From Nannocystis pusilla (GTDB lineage: Bacteria > Myxococcota_A > Polyangia > Nannocystales > Nannocystaceae): a stretch of DNA of 64,000 bases. The position numbers were made by a program, and so were the translations under genes. Positions 53,289 through 60,613 of this stretch are shown in pieces. The notes under the pieces are model-generated. The model was not told where the DNA came from and did not search any database. It worked only from the letters and a program-made list of their open reading frames with translations. Location: assembly GCF_020073745.1 (NCBI RefSeq), contig NZ_JAIRAU010000031.1, positions 1 through 64,000 on the forward strand, written 5' to 3'. Position 1 is the stretch's first letter, and the number at the start of each line of letters is the position of its first letter.

Positions 53289-53872
53289 AGCTCGTCGCCG
53301 TCGTCGTCGCCGCCCGGGTCGTCTGCCACCGTGGTCTGCAGCTCGCACCACTCGCTCACCGCCGGCGAGCCGACCAGCGCGAAGAAGGCCCCGGCGTTGC
53401 ACACCAGGTAGGCCAGCTCGGTGTCGTAGCCGCCGCGGTAGCTGAAGGTGAAGCGGAACACCTTGCCGGCCTTCAGCTCCGCCTCGAGCTTGGGGTCGAG
53501 CCCGTTCGGGTCGAGCGTGTAGACTGACCGAACGGCCAGGTCGAGCAGCTCGCCCGGATCGACCGGCCCGTCGAGCTTCTGCGCCTCGCCGAGCGTGCTC
53601 GGGATGTGCGGCAGCGGCTTGCCGTCGGCGTCGAGGCCGACCAGCTTGCCGTTCGGGATCCACGCGTTGCCCTCGTCGAAGTAGCCCTGCGCCGTCATGC
53701 CCGAGCGGATCAGCAGCGTGCCGTCGCGCGACAGCTCGGCCCGCTCGCAGCGCTGCTCGTGAGGGTCGAGGATCTGGCGCTGACGCTTGCCGTACAGCTT
53801 GGCGCGGTCGAGCTTCTCGTGATCGAAGGTCGACTGCACGCCGCCCCAGGTGACGATGATCGGTTTCGCCAT
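53270..53872 (-). CDS. Uncharacterised protein of the ligase cluster (first gene)
   Basis: A 200-residue soluble protein beginning AKPIIVTWGGVQSTFDHEKL, followed by YGKRQRQILDPHEQRCERAEL and then by RSGMTAQGYFDEGNAWIPNG. The middle has a hydrophobic, possibly jelly-roll or TIM-like region (FRFTFSYRGGYDTELAYLV) and the C-terminus is acidic (DDPGGDDDGDELDFE). No known family is recognised. As the promoter-proximal gene of a cluster with a ligase-like enzyme, it may be a partner or substrate-handling protein. Confidence 0.72.
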   Translation of the reverse strand: MAKPIIVTWGGVQSTFDHEKLDRAKLYGKRQRQILDPHEQRCERAELSRDGTLLIRSGMTAQGYFDEGNAWIPNGKLVGLDADGKPLPHIPSTLGEAQKLDGPVDPGELLDLAVRSVYTLDPNGLDPKLEAELKAGKVFRFTFSYRGGYDTELAYLVCNAGAFFALVGSPAVSEWCELQTTVADDPGGDDDGDELDFEMF

Positions 53873-54010
53873 AAGTGCGGGGGCCCGCGAAGGCCGCCAA
53901 GCCTTATCCGACCGGCCCCGCAGCCGTGTCAAGCCGAGCGCTCGCTCGCGCGACTTCGCGCCGCTCGCAATTGCTCGCAGGCGCATGCACGCGCCGATCG
54001 AACGCGACGC

Positions 54011-55441
54011 TCATAGAGTCTTGATCACCACCAGATCACGCAGCGAGACGTCCGCCGTCACGATCTCACGGACGCCCTGGAGGTCGACGTCGCCGACCGC
54101 GAGCAGCTCGGCGGTCGTCGGCGAGCCGAGCTCGAACACCCGCTCGCACGCGAAGCCGCCGCTGCCGTCGCCGTGCAGCACCACGAGCGCGTTGGTCTCC
54201 GTCGCGGCGACCAGATCGACGTCGCCGTCCGGATCGACGTCGGCGAGCAGACCTCCCGACAGGGGGAAGCTCGGCCGCATCAATCGTGGCACGGGGTCCC
54301 ACGCGCCGTGCTCCTTCCCGGACCACAGGATCACGAGCCCGCCGACCGCGTCCCTCGTGAGCGCGAGCAGCTCGACGATGTCCTCGGGGTCGTCGGCGAG
54401 GTCCCCGGCCAGCACCTGGACCAGCGATTCGCCGGTCGCCGGCAGCAGCCCGCCGTCGACGAAGCCGCCGCCGCCGTCGCGGATCAGCACCCCGACGCTG
54501 GCGAACGAATCGTTGAAGTCGGGCCCGACGAGGTCGTGGAGGAGGTCGCCGTTCACGTCGACCACGCCGATGCCGAACGACAGCGGCGCGTCGAACGGCG
54601 GCTCGGGCTCAAACGCACCGGCCCCCACGCCGAGCCACACGCCGATGTTCGGGCTCGACGCGCCGACCGTGATCAGGTCGAACAGCCCCGGGCCGGCGCT
54701 GTCGGCGTTGGCGAGGTGGACGCGGCGCAGGCCGCTCTGGCTGTCGAGCACCGACTCGAGCTTCCACACCCCGTCGTGATTGAGCAGCACGTCGACGTCG
54801 CTGCCGAGCGCCGCTGCGAGGTCGACGTCGCCGTCGCCGTCGAGGTCGCCGGCCGCGAGGTGGATGAATCCGGTCGCCGGCACCAGCGCGATCGTCTCGC
54901 CGGGCACGAACTCGCCCTCGCTCACCTGTGTCTGCACCTCGATCAGCGACAGCTCCGGCGCACCCGTGGCGACGTCGAGGTCGTTGTCGCCGTCGAGGTC
55001 GGCGAGCACGAGCGACGTCGGCTCGTGGACCAGGGGGAAGTGCGAGTCCACCACCGCGACCACCGGACACGGCGGAATCACCTCCACGCTCACGCACTGG
55101 CCCGCGACGCACCCCTGACCGAAAGGACATTCGGCCCCGCCGCCGCACTCGCCGCCGGTGGTGCTCGTCGCGGAGGTCGGCGACGTCGTCACCGTGTTCG
55201 TCTCGTTCCCCGTCGTCGCCGACGGGTCGACCTCGGACGTCACCGCGCCGGTGGTCGGCGGGTCAGCCGTCGTGATCGTCGGGTCGGTGCCCGGCAGCGG
55301 CGACGTCATCGGCAGGCCGGTCATCGACCCGTTGCTGGTGTTCGTCGTGCTCGAGCTGCCGCCCTCGGTGTCGTTCTCCGGCGGCGGGCTCGGCCCGCAC
55401 GCGACCACACCAAAGACCCCGAGGGTCATCCATCGCAACAT
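54011..55441 (-). CDS. FG-GAP/VCBS repeat lipoprotein with Thr-rich stalk
   Basis: A 476-residue lipoprotein with the lipobox GVVAC, a Ser/Thr-rich stalk of about 75 residues, a Cys-rich knot (GGECGGGAECPFGQGCVAGQC) and then FG-GAP repeats. The repeats include LADLDGDNDLDVATG, AGDLDGDGDVDLAAAL, GVVDVNGDLLHDLVG and LADVDPDGDVDLVAA. It is presumably a surface propeller with a binding role. The start at 55441 begins the signal peptide. Confidence 0.8.
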   Translation of the reverse strand: MLRWMTLGVFGVVACGPSPPPENDTEGGSSSTTNTSNGSMTGLPMTSPLPGTDPTITTADPPTTGAVTSEVDPSATTGNETNTVTTSPTSATSTTGGECGGGAECPFGQGCVAGQCVSVEVIPPCPVVAVVDSHFPLVHEPTSLVLADLDGDNDLDVATGAPELSLIEVQTQVSEGEFVPGETIALVPATGFIHLAAGDLDGDGDVDLAAALGSDVDVLLNHDGVWKLESVLDSQSGLRRVHLANADSAGPGLFDLITVGASSPNIGVWLGVGAGAFEPEPPFDAPLSFGIGVVDVNGDLLHDLVGPDFNDSFASVGVLIRDGGGGFVDGGLLPATGESLVQVLAGDLADDPEDIVELLALTRDAVGGLVILWSGKEHGAWDPVPRLMRPSFPLSGGLLADVDPDGDVDLVAATETNALVVLHGDGSGGFACERVFELGSPTTAELLAVGDVDLQGVREIVTADVSLRDLVVIKTL

Positions 55442-55537
55442 CGCCTCAGCGTACGCGGGCCGGCGCCGGGCCATCAACTGTGGACTCGCTGCGCCCGCGC
55501 GCGAACGCTCGCGCCGGTCGGACCCGGGACGGACGCG

Positions 55538-55565
55538 ACCTGCCCCAAAAGACATATCTCCATGC
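55538..55565. repeat. Two 14-bp units between divergent genes
   Basis: ACCTGCCCCAAAAG and ACATATCTCCATGC lie about 50 bp upstream of the cytochrome gene. Confidence 0.6.
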
Positions 55566-55612
55566 GGCCGGTCGGCCGCCGCACATCCCCGCAGATCCGC
55601 TACGATGGAGGG

Positions 55613-57118
55613 ATGCCCCGCTGTCTCCGCCTCGTGTTCGCGAGCGTGCTCCCCCTCGCCTGCGCCGGTTCGTCCGCCGGCACCGAGGCCACCGGCGACG
55701 CGAGCAGCGAGACCGGCGCCGCGACCACCGGCGGCGCCACGTCGACCGGCGCGACGACGGACGCGCCGACCACCGGCGCCCCGACCACTGGCGCCCCGAA
55801 TGACGGCCTGCACCCGATCCCGGCCGAGCCGCAGCGCGACGGCGATCCCGAGGCCGGCTACCACGCCCTCGTCAACAATGGTTACGTCAGCTGCGGGATC
55901 CCCTGGACCGCCTATTCGCAGGTCTTCGACGACGCCCCCGAGGCGCTGCGATTGCCCGGGCGCGCCGGCAAGAACGCGACCTTGCCGTATGACAAGACCG
56001 CGTTCGTCGGCGCCGGCGGGGTCGAGCTCGTCAGCGCCAACTGCTTACAATGTCACGCCGGCGAGATCGACGGCGAGCTCGTCGTCGGCCTCGGCAACAC
56101 CACCGCCGACTTCACCGTCAAGGTCGGCGGCACGGCGGCGCTCGCCGATCTGTTCCTCACCGAAGCGGACGAGAAGGCCGAGCTGCAGCGCTTCGTCGAC
56201 CGCCTCGCCGCCGTCGAGCCCTACACCCAGATGCTCACGGTCGGCGTCAACCCGGCCGACAACATCGCCGCCGTGCTGTTCTCGCACCGCGACCCCGACA
56301 CCTTCGAATGGTTCGACCCGCCGCTGCTCGACCTCCCGCCCGTCGTCGTCACGCCGGTCGACGTCCCGCCGTGGTGGCACATGAAGAAGAAGCACGCGAT
56401 GTTCTATGTCGCCGCCGGCCGGGGCGACCACGCGCGCACGATGATGGCCGCGGCGACGCTGTGCACCGACGACATCGACGAGGCGCGGGCGATCGACGCC
56501 TACTTCCCGGACATCCGCGCCTACATCCTGACGCTCGAGCCGCCGGCCTACCCGTTCGCCATCGACGCCGAGCTCGCGGCCGCCGGCTCCCACGTGTTCG
56601 CCGCCACCTGCGCCGGCTGTCACGGCACCTACGGCGCCGAGGACACCTATCCGAACCTGCTCGTCGACCTCGACGTGATCGGCACCGACGCCGCGCTCGC
56701 CACCGAGGCCTCGCAATTCGCCGGCCGCTACCTCGACTGGTTCAATAAGGGGTTCTACGGCGAGGTCTCGCGGCTCGAGCCGCAGAGCGGCTACGTGGCG
56801 CCGCCGCTCGACGGGATCTGGGCGACGGCGCCGTATCTGCACAACGGCTCGGTGCCGACAGTCGCCGCGATGCTCGACAGCACGTCGCGCCCGACGTACT
56901 GGACGCGCTCCTACGAATCGACCGACTACGACTCCGCGGCCCTGGGTTGGAAGCACGAGGCGCTCGACCACGGCCACGAAGGCGAACCCTCGGCCGAGGT
57001 GCGCAAGAAGATCTACGACACGACGCAGCCCGGCTACGGCAACGGCGGCCACACCTTCGGCGACGGGCTCGACGCGAGCGAGCGGCTGGCGGTGATCGAG
57101 TATCTGAAGACGCTGTGA
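55613..57118 (+). CDS. Di-heme c-type cytochrome lipoprotein
   Basis: A 501-residue exported protein with a lipobox-like LPLAC, a Gly/Thr-rich stalk and two CxxCH heme sites, CLQCH (residues 144-148) and CAGCH (333-337). The C-terminal region has GYVAPPLDGIWATAPYLHNGSVPT, which is typical of the cytochrome c peroxidase / RoxA-like (thiol) di-heme family with the distal PYLHNGS motif. It may act in lignin- or rubber-like oxidative degradation or in electron transfer; the exact role cannot be read. The ATG at 55613 follows GGAGG very closely (2 bases), so initiation may be inefficient. Confidence 0.82.
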   Translation: MPRCLRLVFASVLPLACAGSSAGTEATGDASSETGAATTGGATSTGATTDAPTTGAPTTGAPNDGLHPIPAEPQRDGDPEAGYHALVNNGYVSCGIPWTAYSQVFDDAPEALRLPGRAGKNATLPYDKTAFVGAGGVELVSANCLQCHAGEIDGELVVGLGNTTADFTVKVGGTAALADLFLTEADEKAELQRFVDRLAAVEPYTQMLTVGVNPADNIAAVLFSHRDPDTFEWFDPPLLDLPPVVVTPVDVPPWWHMKKKHAMFYVAAGRGDHARTMMAAATLCTDDIDEARAIDAYFPDIRAYILTLEPPAYPFAIDAELAAAGSHVFAATCAGCHGTYGAEDTYPNLLVDLDVIGTDAALATEASQFAGRYLDWFNKGFYGEVSRLEPQSGYVAPPLDGIWATAPYLHNGSVPTVAAMLDSTSRPTYWTRSYESTDYDSAALGWKHEALDHGHEGEPSAEVRKKIYDTTQPGYGNGGHTFGDGLDASERLAVIEYLKTL

Positions 57119-57306
57119 GCCTGGCTCCTGCCTGCCGCTGGACTTGCCCCGCCGGCCGGCGGACACTGCTCTCCCCGAAGCACGCGTCCAGCTCGCCGAT
57201 GAATTCGTCCGCCACGATCAGCCCCGCTTCCGGCCCCGCCGACATCGCGGCCGGACCGCGACGCGGCCGGACGGGCGCATCACCCGGAATGCGGTACCCT
57301 CGACCC

Positions 57307-57639
57307 GTGCACGGCGACTCCCCCGACCTCCAGGTGATCCTCATGACCTGTCCTCCCGACCAGGCCGAGAAGATCCTCCTCGCGCTGCTCGAGCGCCGGC
57401 TCGTCGGCTGCGGCAACATCATCCCGCTGGTGCGCTCGCGCTACTGGTGGGACGGCCAGATCTGCAGCGACGACGAGGCCCTCGTCGTCATGGAGACCAC
57501 GCGCGATCGCCTCGACGCCCTTTATTCCGCGATCCCCGAGGTCCACCCGTACTCGGTGCCCAAGGTCGTCGCCCTCCAGCCGAGCGCCTGCGGCGAGCCC
57601 TACGTGCAGTGGCTGCGCGCGGTGACGCGACCAGCGTGA
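57307..57639 (+). CDS. cutA: CutA divalent-cation tolerance protein
   Basis: A 110-residue trimeric CutA1-family protein with VILMTCPPDQAEKILLALLE, RLVGCGNIIPLVRSRYWWDG, DEALVVMETTRDRLDALYS and the signature EVHPYSVPKVVALQ. It is associated with copper tolerance in E. coli, though the biochemical role remains debated. I chose the GTG at 57307 because the preceding residues from the ATG at 57289 are atypical. The following membrane-protein gene starts 33 bp downstream. Confidence 0.92.
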   Translation: MHGDSPDLQVILMTCPPDQAEKILLALLERRLVGCGNIIPLVRSRYWWDGQICSDDEALVVMETTRDRLDALYSAIPEVHPYSVPKVVALQPSACGEPYVQWLRAVTRPA

Positions 57640-57672
57640 GCGCGACGGCGCCAGGACCTCGCCCGCGCCCGC

Positions 57673-58095
57673 ATGTCTCTGCTGTTTGCCATCGTCGCCG
57701 TCCTCCAGGACCTGCTGGTCCAGGTGTTCGCCGTGCTTGCGACCGGCGGCGTGGTCGCCGGCATCGTCCGCGGCCTGACGACCGACGACCTTCCAGGCTA
57801 CCTCGTGTGCCTCGCCGTCGCCGTCGCCGGCCACTGGATCCTCGTGCGACGGATCCGCGCCGGACACCGCACGATCCACGTCGCGCGAGCCGGCAGCGCC
57901 GAGGTCGGCACCCGATCGCCCGGGCACTTCGTCAGCGACGTCCTCCTCATCCTCGCCCTGTCGGCGCTGCTCGCCGCCATGCAAGGGCCCGCCTGGGGCA
58001 CTGCCGAGCGCGCCGGCGCCGTCTCGATGCTCGTCGCCTGCCTCGCTCTCTCCGGTCTGCGTGTGCTCCTCGCGCGAGCGGGCCACGCGGACTGA
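57673..58095 (+). CDS. Four-helix membrane protein of unknown function
   Basis: A 140-residue protein with hydrophobic segments at about 3-30, 42-58, 88-104 and 115-132 and a basic loop (VRRIRAGHRTIHVARAG). The family is not recognised. It follows cutA in the same direction and converges on the spermidine-synthase-like gene, with a repeat array in the junction. Confidence 0.6.
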   Translation: MSLLFAIVAVLQDLLVQVFAVLATGGVVAGIVRGLTTDDLPGYLVCLAVAVAGHWILVRRIRAGHRTIHVARAGSAEVGTRSPGHFVSDVLLILALSALLAAMQGPAWGTAERAGAVSMLVACLALSGLRVLLARAGHAD

Positions 58096-58098
58096 CAG

Positions 58099-58154
58099 CA
58101 GCAGCTCTCAGGACAGGTCTCGTAGGACCTGTCCTCGAAGACAGATGCCGCAGG
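58099..58154. repeat. Array of four 14-bp units between convergent genes
   Basis: Units start at 58099, 58113, 58127 and 58141. GGACAGGTCT (58111-58120) and GGACCTGTCC (58125-58134) pair over 10 bp, including one G-T pair, around CGTA. This is another compensated CAGG/CCTG core. Confidence 0.88.
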
Positions 58155-58165
58155 TGAACCGTGGC

Positions 58166-60613
58166 TCACGCCCGCGCGCGCGCCAGCTGGCGCGCGCAGG
58201 CGACGAGGGCCAGGTAGCAGCCTGCGCCGACGGCCATCGTCGTCGAGATCCCCCACGTCATGGATGTCCCGAGGGCCAGGCCGCTGGCGCACACGCCGAA
58301 CGCCCCGTTGATGCCCCACAGCCAGGGTGTGACCGCGTGGCCGCCGGCGCGTTCGACCAGGCGGAGGCCGAGCGGGAAGCAGATGCCCATGCCGAGGGCG
58401 GGCGGGGCGATGAGCGCGATCGACAGCAGCACGCGCACGGACGTGTCGGCGCTGGCGAAGCCCTCGGTGACCGGGCCGGTGGCGACGCGGGCGGCGACCA
58501 CCAGCAGCGCCGGGATCAGCGGGAACAGCCACGCTGCTGCGCCGCCGCGTTCGACGTTCAGCTTGCCGCTGAGCAGGCTCCCCACGCCGGCGGCGAGGAT
58601 GATGCCGCCGAGCACCACCGCGAGCGACAGCGTCGGGTGGCCGACGAACACCCCCACCTGGGACAGCAGCGCGATCTCGACGAACATGAAGCCGAGGCCG
58701 ATCAGCGCGAAGTAGGCCAGCGCCGCCGCCAGGGTCGCGGGGGCCAGGCCCGTGCGCGACGCCTGCTTCGGCCCCTCCGCCGTCGCCGGCGAGCGGCCGA
58801 GCAGCGGCCCGAGCAGCGCGGCCAGCGTCAGCAGCAGGCTCACCAGCGTCGCGTACACCAGCGTCTGCGTCGCCTGCAGGTTGCCGAGGAAGCCGAGGTC
58901 GAGGTCGCTGACCTCCTCCTGTCCTTCGAGCCATGTCCCGGGCTTCAGCATGTTGAAGAAGAACGGGCGGTCGTCGGTCGGCGGCGTGAGGTCGAGGGTC
59001 TGGCGCTCGGCCCACTGCCACAGCGCCGCGCGCTCGTCGATCGCGCCGAGCTCGGCGAGGAGCGGCTGGGCCGGCAGGCGGCGCGGCGTGAGCACCATGT
59101 TGAAGCCGAGGCGGACCGCCTCGCGCTGCATCGCGTCGAGGTCGGCGGCGGAGAACGGCGACGGCGAGACCAGCAGCGTCGCCACGCTCTCGGCCTGCAG
59201 CAGCAGCAGGTGCGCGCGCGGCTTGTCGACGCCGAGCTGCCACAGCGCCTCCATCGCCAGCGCCAGCATTCGCGCGGTCTCGCCGGGCGACTCCTTCTTG
59301 TACCAGCGCGACACCGTGAACACCCCCTCGGGGGCCAGGCGGCGCAGGAACACCAGCCAGCCCTCGACGGTGTACAGCCCGTTCTCCGACAGGCTGTAGG
59401 CGCCGGCGCCGGTCGACGCCCAGGTGTCGATGAGCGACATCGTGATCACCTGGTACTGCCGGCGGTCGCGCGAGAAGAAGCTGCGCGCCTCGTCGGTGTG
59501 CAGCTCGACGCCCGGGCGCGCGGCGACGGTCGAGAAGTCGGCCATCGTGCGCCGGTGCAGGTCGACGATCGCCGCGTTGAGCTCGACCCCGACCACCGGC
59601 GAGTGGCCGCTGCGCAGCGCCGCCAGCACGTCGCGGCCGCCGCCGACGCCGATGACCGCCGCCGGCCCGCTCGGGCGCAGCCGGTGCGCGAACGTGCTGA
59701 GGTCCCAGTCGAGGTAGGCGTGGTCCGAAGCTGCCCCTTCGGCCATCAGCGTCGCCGCCGCGCCGTCGATCTTGAGCACCCGCTGCTGGATCGGCAGCCG
59801 CGCCTCGGGCGGCATGTTGCGCCCCGGCGCCCACAGGTACGGCGGCAGCGCGATCTGGTTCGACACCGTGACCCGCGAGTGCGTGTTCCAGGCCACGTGC
59901 ATGAACTCGCGCGGGTCCTCGCGCACGCCCTTGACCCACGCCGGGCGCAGCGGCGGCGCGTCGGCGGCGGCGTTGATCCCGGCGAACGCCAGCAGCGCCA
60001 GCGCCAGCGCCCCACATGTCCCGAGAGACCTGCGCCTTTCACCAGGGTCTTCGTCACATGTCGCAAAGGCCAGGGCGCCGAGCGCCGCGATCGCGCCGAC
60101 CACCAGCACCGCGCTGGCGGCGTCGACCGCGTCGAGCAGCGGGATCACGAGCCCGCAGCCGGCCGCCGCGCCGAGCAGGTCGCAGCCGTAGGCGCGCCCG
60201 GCCGGCAGGCCCATGCGGGTCAGCGCCAGCGTCAGCGCCACCCCGGCGGCCGCGAACGGGACCGCCAGCGCCGCGCCGAAGCCGAGCAGGGCGAAGAAGC
60301 CCATCAGGTCGGTGACCGGCAGGAGCGGCCCCGACATCGCCCACGCGACCGCCAGCGGCGCCAGGGCGGCGAACGCGGCCGAGCTGCGGGCGAGCCGGCG
60401 GGCCAGCACCGCCTGTCCGAACAGACCTGGCCGCATGAACACGTAGATCGCGCCCGCGGTCATGCCGAGCATCGCCAGGGCGATGACGAAGAACGACAGG
60501 TGGTACCACGCGATCACGCTGGTGATCCGCGTCAGCAAGATCTCGAGCGCGAGCCCGGAGCCCGCGACGAGGGCGATCCCCGCGTACAGGAAGAACGAGC
60601 GCATCCCGCTCAT
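58166..60613 (-). CDS. Spermidine-synthase-like polytopic membrane protein
   Basis: An 815-residue protein with about six N-terminal membrane segments, a spermidine-synthase-type Rossmann domain in the middle and about six further membrane segments. The Rossmann domain carries AVIGVGGGRDVLAALR, VVGVELNAAIVDLH and the DTWASTGAGAYSLSENGLYT loop that replaces the usual DSSDP gate. This is the plan of membrane-fused aminopropyltransferase-like proteins. Catalysis on polyamines is not assured because the acidic gate residues differ. Its ATG overlaps the acylase stop by 4 bp. A five-unit in-phase block of the 14-bp repeat (60014-60083) and single pairs near 58926 and 60411 are translated. Confidence 0.8.
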   Translation of the reverse strand: MSGMRSFFLYAGIALVAGSGLALEILLTRITSVIAWYHLSFFVIALAMLGMTAGAIYVFMRPGLFGQAVLARRLARSSAAFAALAPLAVAWAMSGPLLPVTDLMGFFALLGFGAALAVPFAAAGVALTLALTRMGLPAGRAYGCDLLGAAAGCGLVIPLLDAVDAASAVLVVGAIAALGALAFATCDEDPGERRRSLGTCGALALALLAFAGINAAADAPPLRPAWVKGVREDPREFMHVAWNTHSRVTVSNQIALPPYLWAPGRNMPPEARLPIQQRVLKIDGAAATLMAEGAASDHAYLDWDLSTFAHRLRPSGPAAVIGVGGGRDVLAALRSGHSPVVGVELNAAIVDLHRRTMADFSTVAARPGVELHTDEARSFFSRDRRQYQVITMSLIDTWASTGAGAYSLSENGLYTVEGWLVFLRRLAPEGVFTVSRWYKKESPGETARMLALAMEALWQLGVDKPRAHLLLLQAESVATLLVSPSPFSAADLDAMQREAVRLGFNMVLTPRRLPAQPLLAELGAIDERAALWQWAERQTLDLTPPTDDRPFFFNMLKPGTWLEGQEEVSDLDLGFLGNLQATQTLVYATLVSLLLTLAALLGPLLGRSPATAEGPKQASRTGLAPATLAAALAYFALIGLGFMFVEIALLSQVGVFVGHPTLSLAVVLGGIILAAGVGSLLSGKLNVERGGAAAWLFPLIPALLVVAARVATGPVTEGFASADTSVRVLLSIALIAPPALGMGICFPLGLRLVERAGGHAVTPWLWGINGAFGVCASGLALGTSMTWGISTTMAVGAGCYLALVACARQLARARA
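60014..60083. repeat. Five 14-bp units inside the membrane aminopropyltransferase-like gene
   Basis: ACATGTCCCGAGAG, ACCTGCGCCTTTCA, CCAGGGTCTTCGTC, ACATGTCGCAAAGG and CCAGGGCGCCGAGC are in exact phase. They encode the loop ATCDEDPGERRRSLGTC between two membrane segments. Confidence 0.75.
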
